Assembly (NCBI RefSeq): GCF_051622035.1
Contig: NC_135358.1
Span: 10,471,001 to 10,535,000 of the forward strand
DNA length: 64,000 nt
Direction of reading: 5' to 3'
DNA from: Arctopsyche grandis
Lineage: Eukaryota > Arthropoda > Insecta > Trichoptera > Hydropsychidae
The notes under the pieces are model-generated. The model searched no databases. It saw only the letters and a list, made by a program, of their open reading frames with translations, and had not been told where the DNA came from. Shown here piece by piece: positions 12,181 through 24,559 of this stretch. Each line of letters opens with the position of its first letter. The first letter of the stretch is position 1. The translations under genes were made by a program, and so were the position numbers.

Positions 12181-12934
12181 TTTCAAATTTATAATAATAA
12201 TAATAACTTATATATGTATAGTGTATAAATCGGGACATAGGTGTAAGCTTGAGGTAACCGGTAATGGCATCATGGTTAATATAAATTTAAAAAATAATAA
12301 AAAAAATACATATATTCTAGAAAAACTAATTTTAGCATTTTACGATAGATGCCAAAAGATCCCAATATTGAAATGGGTTTTAAATTAATCTAAAATCTTA
12401 AATTACCTGTATAAAATAAATAAATGGATTTTTCTATTATCTTACACTACTATTACCTGAAAATTGTAATTTTAATTGTTATACAAGCTTTTACATCATA
12501 TACATTTAATAAATTGTTTTACATGTGTTGAAATTGATTTCTTCTTTAAAATTACATAAATTACATATATTGCTAAAACGAACCATAAAAATACTAAAAT
12601 TTGAAAAATAGTCTCCAGTGATTACAAATTAATTCGCTCAACTGTTTTTCATTCTCAAAAGAAAATTGAACAATTTAATTTAAACATATCTATTATAATG
12701 TAATAAATATTATTAATCAAACCGAATACCCAATGAAAAAATCGTATTCTGAAAATAATATTAAAAATAAAATTTCCACCACTTTGAAAATCAACGCTTC
12801 ATACGCATGCAGTATTGATTAGAACAGCAAAATATTTTTTTCGTCCAAAAAAAAAATTGAATTGGGCACAAAAACTCACAGACACACGTTCCGCTTTTTA
12901 TTCATTATTCAAAGGAGAGTTGTACGTTCTGCGA
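12181..12934. other. AT-rich intergenic DNA
   Basis: Nothing recognised. Confidence 0.55.
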
Positions 12935-13561
12935 AATGGTTCTATTGGAAATGCGCGTATTAAAACAAAGCGAATCGCCCGGGGCCATTGAGCACCACCA
13001 AAGGCCGACGACGACTACGTCCCTGAGAGGCCAAAACGTGGACGAACACACACCGCACATCTGCGTTTGCGAATTTCAACCAGCGAGAGAGAGAGATCGG
13101 GGATTGGTCGTATTATTTTTTCGGCGAAAAGTTAACTTTGTCCGAATTTTCCAAGCGGGCGATTCGAAATATGCGAAAAATAAAACATAATCGGATAAAC
13201 CCGACCCGTGTAACCGTCTCGAAAAACGCGCCATTACAAAAATATGCCAAAATTTGGCATAAACAACCCCTCTAGGGAGGGTGAAGGGGTCGGTGTTATA
13301 ATTGACACGCGGAAGTGCAGGTACGCGTATGCGGCCGGGCCGCAACCGACCCGCTAATGCATTATTGCGGCAAATGAACTCAATTGATACCGCAATTGCC
13401 AAAACGTACAAATGGATGTTACCAATTATCTTTGACACCGTTCGAATACGGCACTTGCGCCATATGACACTTATTGTCATTAATAGACCCGCTCCCTGCA
13501 ATTATGCCGCTGTGACAGTATAATTGAACGCAAAGCCGCGGCTTGGCTTATTCGAATCTGC
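12935..13561. promoter_or_regulatory. GC-richer island, candidate regulatory element
   Basis: Composition is clearly higher in G+C and CpG than the flanks and free of recognisable repeats. It contains a 19-bp palindrome TATGCCAAAATTTGGCATA (13243-13261), ATGACACTTATTGTCAT, and TAAT-core sites such as GTCATTAATAG and GCTAATGCATTATTG. Overlapping open frames on both strands look accidental. Conservation in relatives would be needed to call it an enhancer. Confidence 0.3.
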
Positions 13562-14479
13562 AGTGTTGCGATGTGTGTATTGAATTATTTATGTATGTAT
13601 GTACGATCCTATGTCCGATCAAAACTTTTTTTTCACCGTTTGCAATTATGTGGAAAAAATTTAAGCTGCGGTTGACGTGTTAAAAGTCCTTCTCTATGGC
13701 GTATTCGCGTGTACGCCTATCAAACTTGGCAAAAATCGAGGCTAATAGAACTTTTAGTATCGTGATTAGAAACTCGTTTGCAATTCCGTGTGTATGAGTG
13801 TGTGTGTGTGTGTGTGTGCTTTTTTGTTGGGCATTTCAGTTTCTAAACTACTCAATCATATCGTAATGAACTCAACTTTTAGTAGACGTAATCTTCAACG
13901 CTCGCTAAACAACGTTGACCTATACGGAAAAAAAATCATTTTTTACGACAAAGTTTGTTTTAATAAATATTTTAAGTAAGTTGGATTATTTTATTCATTA
14001 AAAATATTTTATTATCAATATTATAAAATAGTCTTAACAAAAGTTTCTTAGTATGTAGGTGGTGATATGAAATTTTAGTTTAATACACTGAAAGGTTTAA
14101 AGAAAATGTAATGATTTTTTGTTATTTTTATCACATTTACACAAGGATTATACACGAATTGTCTTGTGAAGAGCACACATATTTAAAGAGTCGAAAAAAT
14201 CGAAAAAAAGTAAACTGCCACTTCCGGTTTACGGGTGCTCATCAAATTTTAAATATAATTTAAAAGATATGAAATTTCAATTAAATACACCAAAAGGTTT
14301 CTGATAAAAAGATAAAAAAAAACCTCGATTTTCTCGGGTAAAAGTATGTACTTCTTCTGGTTGACATAAAAATATTTAAAAAATATAAGTGTATGAAATT
14401 TATAATTTCTATTACTTGTAAAAAGATTCCTTCTGATTTATTGAGCGGTTTGGGAGATAACTGAATCCAAAAACTTTAA
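13562..14479. other. AT-rich intergenic DNA
   Basis: Contains a (GT)n tract; the right part (from about 14,200) probably belongs to repeat family B. Confidence 0.45.
13790..13819. repeat. (GT)n microsatellite
   Basis: Uninterrupted GT repeats preceded by GTGTATGAGT. Confidence 0.9.
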
Positions 14480-14870
14480 AAAGGGGGGACACCTATAAGA
14501 GAAGGTACCACTTCCGGTCAACTTAAAAAATTGAAAAAAAATTACGTCGTATTGATAAGCATTTCAGTAACCGATTCCAAGTTTCAGTTCGATAGGACTA
14601 ATGGTGTTCAAACAACCCCTAAAATACACAGACACACACAATTTTTTCTAGATATATGAAAACGAGATCAGTAATCGATTTTGAGTTCGAATCAGTGAAA
14701 ATCTTAAAATTTCTTCATATATGGGAATCACCATTATCGATCAATGTCAAGCCTACATATGTCAATACAAGAACAAAATATCACCAAAAAAACTCCAGGG
14801 GGTGAGTTTTGCCAAGGATCGCGATGACATATGTATATTAGGCGTGCTAGTTTTTTTTTCGCATGTGTAA
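14480..14870 (+). repeat. Interspersed repeat family B, 3' half
   Basis: From CCACTTCCGGTCAACTTAAA through GATAAGCATTTCAGTAACCG and GAACAAAATATCACC to TTAGGCGTGCTAG. A preceding block with CCACTTCCGGTTTACGGGTG (14,218) probably belongs to the same element. Confidence 0.65.
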
Positions 14871-15789
14871 AACTACCTAAAAAAATACGTGCCACCTTAA
14901 GCTTGGCTTAGTAACAAAAATAATCCTAAAATTCTGTTCATTTCGAACCTGCCAACAACTTGCAATAATGCTTTTTCACAATTATTAAAACTCATAAAAT
15001 ACATTTCAGTTCCAGGGTCTGGAAAAAATTTGAGTAATTTTTAAAATATTAGTTTGGAGAGAATATTACATATATATTCCGATAGTAGGTATCTATAAAT
15101 TGCCCTGTCAAGGCAATATAGTATATGTGAAAATGGAGAAAATTTCGATGTAATCTTTCACAAAAAAATATAGACGTGTGTTCTTCGTTGCTTATTCAAA
15201 TAAATTAAAAATCCACATTAAAAAAATAAAATAAAACTAAATTGATCATTACGATCTTTTGAAAAGTTAAAACGTGTATGGGGGTTGCTTTAACGAGCTC
15301 ACGGCATTGTCGCTAGTTATTATATTTCATAGCTCACTCTTGACCCATAAACAAGTGCGCCTCTAATTGGGCTCTCGGCGTTGGGGGGCGCAGGGCCCGG
15401 GGGCTCCGACGCAACCCCTCCTCGGACCCCCCACCCCATCCCTCGATGGTCAATAAGGCAAATCTCGCTCGCTTTTCACAAAAAAAAACTGTACGCAAAT
15501 ATAATTGCATGATGATTTTTTTCCACATATTCGGTGGGGCTAATCAAAAAAGTTGTCCGCGTCGAGTGGAGCCGGAAAACTCTCACTAATTTGAGAGCAG
15601 TACGTTTCCTGAACATGCGAGAGCGAGTCAATAATCATCCGCTATATTATATCCTCAACGTTATCAGATTCGTTATTTCAAAACATAAATCTCGAATTGT
15701 AATTAGGATCAATAAATTACAAAATTATCAGGCATAACGTGAATACGCCCTTATTTGAAATTCTAAAATAAAAATCATTATCCTACTTA
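14871..15789. other. Intergenic DNA with a GC-rich patch
   Basis: Positions 15,340-15,640 are GC-rich, with a CGCAGGGCCCGGGGGCTCCG run and no coding or repeat identity. The rest is AT-rich. Confidence 0.45.
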
Positions 15790-16035
15790 ATAGTTAACAT
15801 GTGCTACTAGCGACTGAAAGGTCCCAAGCTCAAGCCCTGGTTAGACTTCGATTGAAAAGGATCATATGTACGTTGTATGATTTTAAATATTTATGCGGTG
15901 CTGCTGGTCAAATTTGGACATTTGATTTCAAGTCGATCCTTTCCTATCAAAGCTTACCATTTTATTTGCTGAAACCTCACAAATTACCCACATTTTATTT
16001 AACACCACTGTCTGATTAAATGTAATTTCAAATTT
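15790..16035 (+). mobile_element. Diverged SINE
   Basis: TGCTGCTGGTCAAATTTGG and AAGTCGATCCTTTCCTATCA identify the SINE core. The tRNA-like head (CAAGCTCAAGCCCTGG) is strongly diverged, and the end is lost. Confidence 0.6.
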
Positions 16036-16106
16036 GCATATAAATCTTGTACATTTACTTTGTAAAAATCATTGAAACATATGTACTTATTTACAGGACT
16101 TCATAC

Positions 16107-16690
16107 CAGGGCTGTGGAGTCGGATCAAAATTTACCGACTCGGAATCCGCAATTATATTTTTTTTATTCTACTCCTACTCCGACTCCAACTTTTTTAGTA
16201 AGATGGACTTTTCTTGTCAACGTACAAAATTATTACTAATACAAATAAAAGGGATTTTCAAAATATAAAAAATCACTAGAAAATGGCATGTAACCCAATT
16301 TATTGAATTATTGGTAATGAAATAGTTACAAATATAAAATAAGTACATTCATAGTACCTACATGCATTTTATAGACAAATCAGTTTAATAAAAAAAATGA
16401 GAATTAAAAAAAAGTATGAGACGGAGGACACATCGGTTTTGGCCAGAACGCATCAAAATACGTGCAATTCAACGATTTTATTTATAATGTAATTAAAATT
16501 CATGATTTTTACATATAAAGATATTATTAAATTTAAATTTATTAGTGGATTTAAAATTGGAGTTGACACATACCGTAATAGTATTAATTAAAGAAAATAA
16601 TAAAAATAATGAGTTCGAGTCAGTTGGTTTTTTACGACGCCGACATTGACTCCGCTTGAAATGTTTCGTCTCCACGACTTCATAGTCCTG
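16107..16690. mobile_element. hAT-type non-autonomous element (CAGGGCTGTGGAGTCGG ends)
   Basis: The left end reads CAGGGCTGTGGAGTCGG; the right end carries its diverged complement (CTCCACGACTTCATAGTCCTG split by mismatches). The flanking octamers CTTCATAC (16099-16106) and ATTCATAC (16691-16698) match at seven of eight bases. The interior is AT-rich without a transposase. A partial related end (CAGGGCTGTCGGGTCG) lies at 22,837 without a visible partner. Confidence 0.75.
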
Positions 16691-16881
16691 ATTCATACAA
16701 AAGTTCATACATTTTCCGCATATTTTGGCGCAATAATACGGGTTGACTGTAAGTCACCACTCAACTTATTATTGATTTAACAAAGCATCATTCTTTCACT
16801 TAATTTATTAGTATTATTTTTTTTTTAAATTTATAACAATTATAAGGTGAGACTTTTTCTTGAATGTTGCCACTAATGCAA

Positions 16882-16987
<106 letters not shown>

Positions 16988-17089
16988 GTAAAAAAAATTA
17001 AGTGAAATTTCAGACTGCATTTGGATGTGCCTTTTATATATACTTACATATTACATATGTATATAAATTTAGGGTTTCGAGAGACATCC

Positions 17090-17435
17090 GCAGAGTTAAT
17101 TAAAAAGCGTAGTGGGGTCCGCTGAGTTCCCACGCGGACGTTCGCTTATTGCTCATTATTGTTGTCTTATTAATGCCGAAGCTTTGGCTCGTAATTAATG
17201 TGTATACCGCGAGCGAGAGACGGACGAACGGACGGACAGACGGACGGATGAGGAGGAGAGAAAAAAGACGTCTTTGGAAAACAATTTATACGACGGCGCT
17301 ATGCTGCATTTGCTGAAATTAATTGGGCCAAAAGTATCCGCAAAACTTGTTTGGCCAATTAAGAGCGACTCGTAATGAACGGCGGATTCGTGTGCCGCGG
17401 TCATTATTACGTCAATGGAACGAGTCGTCAACCTT
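17090..17435. promoter_or_regulatory. GC-richer island with TAAT cores and a CGGA array
   Basis: Contains CTTATTAATGCCG, TCGTAATTAATGTG and GAAATTAATTGGGCC, and a short (CGGA)n tract at 17,219-17,249. No repeat family or coding signal. Confidence 0.28.
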
Positions 17436-17799
17436 TTTATTCATAGTCATCACAGAGGGTTCACATGTGTATATACATGTAACCACTGATGACTGATTCG
17501 GTGATTTTAAATCGATTCCAGATCGAAACAATCTGATATCACAAATTTAATTCGACTTGCATATGAACATTTTCCCGTTTTCCAAATGCTCGTATCTCTT
17601 AAATGAGAATAAGCCATATTCGAATTCAGTGGGTCAAACTTAGTAAAGATTGATTAGTTTCCGTTCCGGATTTTTTTGTTGCTCGGCGCTATCAGTTTGT
17701 TTAACAGGAGAAAAATCCTGTTATTTCAAGTTACAGGTCGAAATCGCACAGGGAAGAACGGCACGTCGTGTGCTTGACTCCCCACTGTGGGGGGGTCTC

Positions 17800-17965
17800 C
17801 AACATTTCTTCAAATATGGTATACACCGTTGTTGATCACTGTCAAGCAAGGATAAATACAAGGATACAATTTTACCGAAGACACTCCAAGTGGGTGATTT
17901 TGGAACGGTGTGTGCTTGCATTCCATGATTATGTGCTGGGCATGCCATATATCGCTTATTTAAAA
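17800..17965 (+). repeat. Interspersed repeat family B, 3' fragment
   Basis: ACATTTCTTCAAATATGGTA, GATCACTGTCAAGCAAGG and GAAGACACTCCAAGTGGGTG match the family end. Confidence 0.6.
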
Positions 17966-18214
17966 TCTAAAAAAAACATATGTCACGTTCCTTGGTGTGT
18001 GTTTTCGCCTATAGTCTTTCGAACTTAATAAGCACCGATTGATTTATATTTTACTAAAATATTTTTGACGCTTAGAAATCGACAAGCAACTGCAATTTCA
18101 AATTCATGAAAAATATGGTGGATGGAGCTACAGGGAAGTGTAATGCACTGTTAAAAACTTATGCAATCATTAAATTTAATTTAGTGACTAAAACAGATCT
18201 AGACTAATTGACGA

Positions 18215-18551
18215 AATACTCGATGCTTTAATATTACTTTGGAATACGTGGGTGAGACGTATGACAAGGGTTGTAGAAATAATAGATAGAGTGAAGAGAT
18301 TGAAATGGCAATGTGCGGGACACGTGGCTAGAGCAATGGACGAAAGGTGTACAAAAAAACTGCAAGATGGTACCCGAGAGAATACATAAGGGTAAAAGGA
18401 ATATCGCAGGGAAGATGGGTAGACGAAATTAGGAAAATGTGTGAAGTCAGTTGGATGAGAGTTGCGCAAAATAAAGACGAGTGGACGCGTGTTGGAGAGG
18501 CCTTCATCCAGCAGTGGATGGTGAGCGGCTGTAGATAATGATGATGATGAT
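18215..18551 (+). pseudogene. RTE-type LINE 3' fragment with (ATG)n tail
   Basis: Translation in two frames gives RVKRLKWQCAGHVARAMDER and, after a frameshift near 18,350, GRWVDEIRKMCEVSWMRVAQ followed by DEWTRVGEAFIQQW. This is the C-terminal tail of RTE-clade LINE proteins. The copy ends in ATGATGATGAT, the trinucleotide tail typical of RTE elements. Confidence 0.85.
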
Positions 18552-18733
18552 ATATATTTTAATATACGGGCATATTTTCAAAATAATATTTAAAAAGATC
18601 CGCCAAATTATTTTTTACCTATTTTTTTATTTTTGTATTGTATTTTTGTCTTTTCTTAAATAAATAAATAAAATTCTTTCACTTTCACATTATTATCTAT
18701 TATTATTTCTAAGATTATACACACATCATATTA

Positions 18734-19230
18734 AACCAGCAGCATGGACTAGTAATTAGCATATATTGCTATGGTCAGCGTGGTTATGAGTTCGAGTCAC
18801 ATTGGTTGCTGCTGATCAGACCTTGGTTTGTTTTTGTTTGAGTTTGCCAATTTTTCTGATTTCAATTGAAACGATTCCTGCAAAATTGGCTTTCCCTCCC
18901 CATTTCTCGCGCAAAATCTTGAGTTATTATGTTATATATATATTAGATGTCTCTGTGGATGATTTTTGTATAAAAATTCGTATTGTTGTATAAATGTTTG
19001 TTGATCGTATTGCATACGATGTTTGCAATTCACTTTGCCATGTTTGACCATAGATATCATGTATAATTTCGAATTATGTAATAATTTGTATTAATATATA
19101 ATTTGGTGTATTTATTGATCTGTATAGTACACTCGACGCATTGGATCGATCTGTAATGACCAGTGTACATAGATTGAATGATTGATTGATTGATTGAATG
19201 AATAAAAATAAAAATAAAATAAAATAAAAG
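18734..19230 (+). mobile_element. SINE subfamily with a different 3' end
   Basis: The head AACCAGCAGCATGGACTAGT, degenerate B box AGTTCGAGTCA (18789-18799) and core TGCTGCTGATCAGACCTTGG match the SINE family. The 3' half instead carries GCCATGTTTGACCATAGATA and CTGTAATGACCAGTGTACAT, and ends in (GATT)n and (AAAAT)n. The hairpin is absent. Confidence 0.75.
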
Positions 19231-19794
19231 TAAATGTCATCTGGACTAAATTATATTAGTCCATTTTGACCAAATTTATCAATGTAAATTCTATTGATAA
19301 TAATCACAATCCCAGGACTGGTCTTTTGGATCATCGTAATTGTGATCCCGAAATCCGGTTTGAAAATTATGTCTCGGGATTGGATTCCCTAGTCAAAAGT
19401 GACGAAGAATAGGCAACAGTGTCAAAAATCCATCCGTTCGACTGGAACCAGAGAAATATTATAATAATAGAAGTGGCTTTAGGCGTTATATTGTTGTCAA
19501 GTGACGATTGTCCACAGACATTCCTAAATAATTTTAACATCAGTCGTATTTGATACTTGGTGCTCGAAGTATGTCCGATAAAAACTTCTCCGTTTGTTTA
19601 TATTACTCGCAAGATGGGCAAGCGTTGTTAAAAATTGCACAATGCATTCAAAAACACACAATAAACAACATGGGATACATTTTTATATCCCATAGTAAAC
19701 TGATCTGATTGTATTCCGTGCGTTGTAGCGTATTTATTGAGACGTACCGCGCAATATAGACACAATGTATTTATTCGTAAGGGCCCTTCTATTA
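19231..19794. other. Intergenic DNA, no gene seen
   Basis: Includes two near-inverted phrases, AATCACAATCCCAGGACTGG and GTAATTGTGATCCCG, but no recognised element. Confidence 0.45.
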
Positions 19795-20527
19795 TTATTT
19801 TATTTTATTTATTTTATTTTATTAATTGAAAAATCAACAGACAGGATGTACATAGATATGTATAAAAAAAACAAATAGTAAATAAATAATATATGTAACA
19901 TCCGAGTCCAATAATAGATTTTTACATAAATGAAAAAGATAAATATGAGGAAAACAAATTAAAAAGTAAAGAATAAAGGCATGACAAAATATGTAGAACA
20001 TTGCATAATTAAACTATAGTATTAAAATATTTGGAAAAGGTTATAAAATAGAATATAAGAAGAAATTGAAATTTACAAATATAAAACAAATGAAAAAGGT
20101 AAATACAAAATAAACAAATGAAAAGGAAAAGAATGAAAGCTATAATATGATTAAATAGCACATTACATAACTAAACTAAAGTATAAAAATATTGGAAATA
20201 TTGGAAAAATAGAATAGGAGAAGAAATGAATCAATCGGTCAAGATTCTCTTGATGTTAGACCTGAATTGATGTAGGGAAATACCAAATAGATCAACTTCA
20301 TTCAGCTCTCCGTTAAACAAACGATAAACGCGCTGCAGATAAAAATATTTTTGGGAATTAGTATTGAAAGGATCAAGTGAAAAGAGTGCAACGCGTCTAG
20401 AGTACCGAACTGGGATTCTGAAATTAACCTTATTCGGTAAATCAGAACAATCAAGGAAACCATTTATGAGCTTAAAGAAGAATATAGCATCAGTATTATA
20501 ACATTTCTCTGACTGGAACCTGTTCAA
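19795..20527 (-). pseudogene. Jockey/CR1-type LINE 3' fragment with A-rich tail
   Basis: The minus-strand frame 20527-20231 encodes FFFKLINGFLDCSDLP and a downstream VNFRIPVRYSRR-type segment, ending in LHQFRSNIKRIL, the usual C-terminus of such LINE proteins. Below it lie about 400 bp of A-rich 3' sequence ending in (AAATA)n and (AAT)n near 19,795-19,830. It is related to, but not the same copy as, the LINE at 23-24.4 kb. Confidence 0.78.
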
Positions 20528-22910
20528 AGTCGATTCATTCTAGAATTAAAATGAAAATATCAACAGGTTGTCGACGTCTGTTATCACTGATTGTGCGTCA
20601 ACGTGTATCGTTAGGACCGCGAGGCCCACATAATGAGTCCACCTTTTTCCGAAAATTGCCAATTATACATGCACCCACAACTGTTATACATGCGTCAACC
20701 ATTCAACAAGTACCCGATTCATTTTAATATACATACATACATATCTACCCACTAATGCGAATTCATACCGAAACATATTTTCTATGCCAAAATATATTTT
20801 CTATTTTAGAATTTTCCTATTGTGGGGGTAGGTAGTATATATAAAAGACCGCGCGAAAGATCAAAGCCATTCTAAAGTTCACTTGCTCGTGCCTATAATG
20901 GCAAATATACAAATGCCGAGTCTTAATGCGGCTTTGACTTATCGATGACCACTGACTGGGTAGAGAGTTCATTAAGCACCGCAAAGGTACAAAGCTGTCC
21001 ATTAACTTTTGCCGTTTGAGCTTTTGTCTCGACCACGAGCTTAGTGTCTTGTCCCCAAACGGGGACCGGCGAAACCACGAGCTTTAAGCTTTTGAACTGA
21101 AAGCGAACCTCAAAATTTAAGCAATAAATACTGCAACGATATCCGCAATCACCACACACTTACATACATACATCACTAATTATGTACATTCCAGTTTGAA
21201 TTTTTTCAACCAACAACCAACTGAACACTTCTTAGTAAGTCGGTCGGAATTTGGATCCTTGCGAAGATATCCATCGGTTGGTGGGTTTACATTTGGAAAA
21301 ATTTGACAATCTTTGGGTTGGCGAGGAAGGGCTGGCTCCTTGTGCTCGTTAGGGCCCGGTTTTGATTAGCGCTACCGACTGCCCAAATCCACTTTGTATT
21401 CGGCCACCGACGGCTATTAAAACGGACGCACAAACACAACACAAACAAAACAAAAACAAACAAACAGCAACAACAACAACAAAACGGGAAAAAAATCAGC
21501 CCAGTGCAGAACAAAGCCTCCTTCTTAGGCGTGTTCTTGCCGACGAACCAGACCGCTTTTTGCGAACGCTGCGGATCCTCGCGGTGAGGTTTTTCATGTA
21601 AACACCGAATTTTACAAATCATTTGTGTCGTTTATTCGATTCGATTCGACGGGGACGTCCTTTTAATGACCCTGAAGGTTCAACGTGTCGGAAACGACTG
21701 AGAAAGCTTTGTGAACATGAAGACCATCCCACCACCAGAGAATAAGGAGGAAGACAAATTATCCGACGATAATTTGATCGCATCATTTCCAATTTCTCAA
21801 ACGAATTTACAAGGCCAAAAATCAAATAATCCTGTTTTTTAAGACACAATTTAAGTTTTTCTCAATTATATATTTTCAGATACATACATATGTACCAACG
21901 AAATGCTGTGTATCATCCGAAAAAACAGACATTCTAATTTTCATTTTTTTTATCATATTTTAAATAATATAAACCGAAAATTAAGCATTAAAAATTCTTG
22001 TATAGAATCTACTAGCACATCTTTCAAATGTTATAAATATTCAAAAGCATCTATGCCTATCTCTAGAAACGTATCTTCTACGATGCCTCCACAATTCCCC
22101 AATCGTATCAATAAAACAACCTCAAGAATACATCCTATCACAAAACGATAGGATGGTCTGATCTGATCTGTCCAGATTGGCCGACTGCCTCTTCTTCTTT
22201 TTCCCTCCACGACACCAAACACGATAAATCGCTCCACATTTGTACATAATAATTAAAATAATTGGAGGATTCTACTTTGAAGCGACTTTCCATGGGGATT
22301 CCAACTTTATACATTTAATTTTCATATACAGAGTATACTTACACACATTTTAAATTAGACAGGAGTGAAAAACACGTATTTTGAATTTCCATCGATGGGC
22401 CTAGTGGAAAACTTGCATCGTATCAAGAGAATAGAAATAGAAAAATCGATTTTAAACAATATCCTGTGCCTTCGACCATTTCGATTTATCTCGACGAAAA
22501 TTTAAAAAAAGTGGATTTTGTTTCATATTTCTATTTTTTACTATTTAAAAAAAAATAAACGCTCAATATTTAATGTCTAATCAGAGTTGGATTAGATCGA
22601 TTATGATGAGTTTTGACTGATTAAGTCACCGTTTTATCAGATATTCCTATACAAAGCGCGCCACGTTCACAACAACGAAGCGTTCTTTTCAGAAAATCGT
22701 CATTTTTTTCATGTTTGCTTGATTATTTTGAAAATAAAATTTGTTAAAAGTTATCTTGGTCTTTTAATATGAATACAAAAAATTACGTCATCAGAATATC
22801 ACATTTTGACGCAAAATATAATGTTTTGCACAGGGCTGTCGGGTCGAAGTAGGAGTACGGTAGTACGGTAGGAGAACGGTAACCAAAAATTATTTTTTTT
22901 TCAACATATC
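20528..22910. other. Intergenic DNA, no gene seen
   Basis: Mixed composition at 20,560-21,850 (including a CAACAACAACAACAAAAC tract near 21,464), AT-rich after that. A hAT-like end (CAGGGCTGTCGGGTCG) lies at 22,837. Confidence 0.45.
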
Positions 22911-22954
22911 AGCCACAGTGACATTACATAGAGCTCTAACGCGTCACTGTGGCT
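22911..22954. repeat. Perfect 12-bp inverted repeat
   Basis: AGCCACAGTGAC (22911-22922) and its exact complement GTCACTGTGGCT (22943-22954), separated by 20 bp containing GAGCTC. It could be a small foldback or an element end. Confidence 0.85.
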
Positions 22955-23049
22955 AGTCATAAAACCATAACATCGTCATACTAATAGCCTTAATCATAAT
23001 AATAACAACCTGTTTAACAAAAGTTTAATCGAAACATCATTGACATTTA

Positions 23050-24450
23050 TAATTGATAAAATCAACCGTTGGCGTTTCTCAACAACAACTCAACCAGTTC
23101 AGCACAATTTACATTGAAGAGGTCAATTTCACCAGCAACCCGGTTGAGCAGATATATCGCTCTAGATATTGAAGACGTTGCCAACATGCGAGATTTGTGC
23201 GAGCCAAAGGAGCCTTATTGAGTGCATAAAACTTAAATTCATTAAGAACCTGAGGATTGTGTACTATCCCATTTAATAGCTTAAAAAATGCTTTCCCAGA
23301 AACATAACACGACGAGACTCCAATGAGTTGAAGCTTAACGCCCCTAATGCTGCGTACGGACCAAACCAACGACGATTTTGGGCCAACTTTTAAAACCAGT
23401 AGCGTACAAAATATCGGAATAAAAATTAAATTAAAAAATTGAAATTCAATATCAAAATTAAGCTAAAGAGCGAGATTGAGCTAAAATTAGATCATCGTTG
23501 ATGTTTTGAATTACAACAATGTTTTGAATTACGACGATACGCATTACAACCAGAGAAATATTATAATTTCTCTGATTACGAGCGAAAAAAAAACCTGGTT
23601 ATTATTTCTTAAAAGTCGTCACGATATACTACTGTTATTCGGCCGTCGATGGAATATTTAACAAAAAAAACGTCAGTGTCGGATGTCGGTGATTTGTCAA
23701 AGGGTTTTTTTTTTTCTTTCGTCGAAATAAAATTAATAATCACACATTATCCGATAAATTTTACCTCTGAGATGGATTTAATTATTTGATTTATTTCGAC
23801 GAGAGAAACAATTGAAGACATTATCCGATAAATTTTACCTCTGAAATGATTTAATTAATTGATTTATTTCGACGAGAGTAACAATTGAAGACTAAAAAAT
23901 TTTGATTGATGTACCGACAACGCACCGGATTGCGACGATCGCTCGATCACCCATACTAATACATGATATATTCTCAGTAACTGTGCATTACGGGGAAGTA
24001 AAAATAATAATTCTTTGATTTTTTTTCGATCTTAGTGCGTATCTTCGTAAGTCAAAACATCTTCGACAAACAAAAGTCGAGGATTACCTGTATGTGATCT
24101 ATGTAGTTTTAGGTCAATCTCGAAAATTTATTTAAATTGGGCATGTTCTGTTTTAACTTTCAATATTTTATTTTAATTTTAATATATTGATTATAATTTT
24201 ATTTTGATATTTGAATTTAATTTTAATATAATAATAATAGTTTTAATTTTGATATTTAATTTCAATTTTTAAATTTAATTTCTATTTCGATATTTTGTAC
24301 GCTACTGGTTTTATCCTGCTGGTTAAAACGTTGGCCCAAAATCGTCATTGGTTTGGTCCGTACGCAGCATAATAGGAATGCACTAGTATATAGCCAAGGA
24401 TAATAACCATACAATTTAATATAAAGATATCTGAGAAACCGTTTGTGAAT
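23050..24450 (-). pseudogene. Jockey/CR1-type LINE, 3' end of the reverse transcriptase ORF, interrupted by a MITE
   Basis: Reading the minus strand from about 24,450 gives HKRFLRYLYIKLYGYYPW, then (after the MITE) LSFNSLESRR, FFKLLNG and further residues. These are the motifs found after the polymerase domain at the C-terminus of jockey/CR1-group non-LTR retrotransposons. There is a one-base frameshift in a run of T near 23,288, and no upstream reverse-transcriptase core is visible. It is a decayed 5'-truncated copy. Confidence 0.8.
23348..24369. mobile_element. 1-kb inverted-repeat MITE with TAA target duplication, inserted in a LINE
   Basis: The left end TGCTGCGTACGGACCAAACC at 23348 is matched by its complement ending at 24369. 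The inverted arms extend about 120 bp (23,348-23,470 versus 24,250-24,369). TAA flanks both sides (23345-23347, 24370-24372), a three-base target duplication as in PIF/Harbinger elements; the superfamily is not proven. The interior holds no transposase. It has a duplicated segment (CATTATCCGATAAATTTTAC at 23,747 and 23,820). The LINE reading frame continues across the insertion once the MITE and one TAA are removed. Confidence 0.88.
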
Positions 24451-24559
24451 TCACTCAATCTTCAATGAATGAGTCATATAAAATGAATCCAGAGGGAGAG
24501 AGGGAATGAGAGATAGATTAAAAGCCAACATGCGACATGATAGTTTACACAGGGCTATA

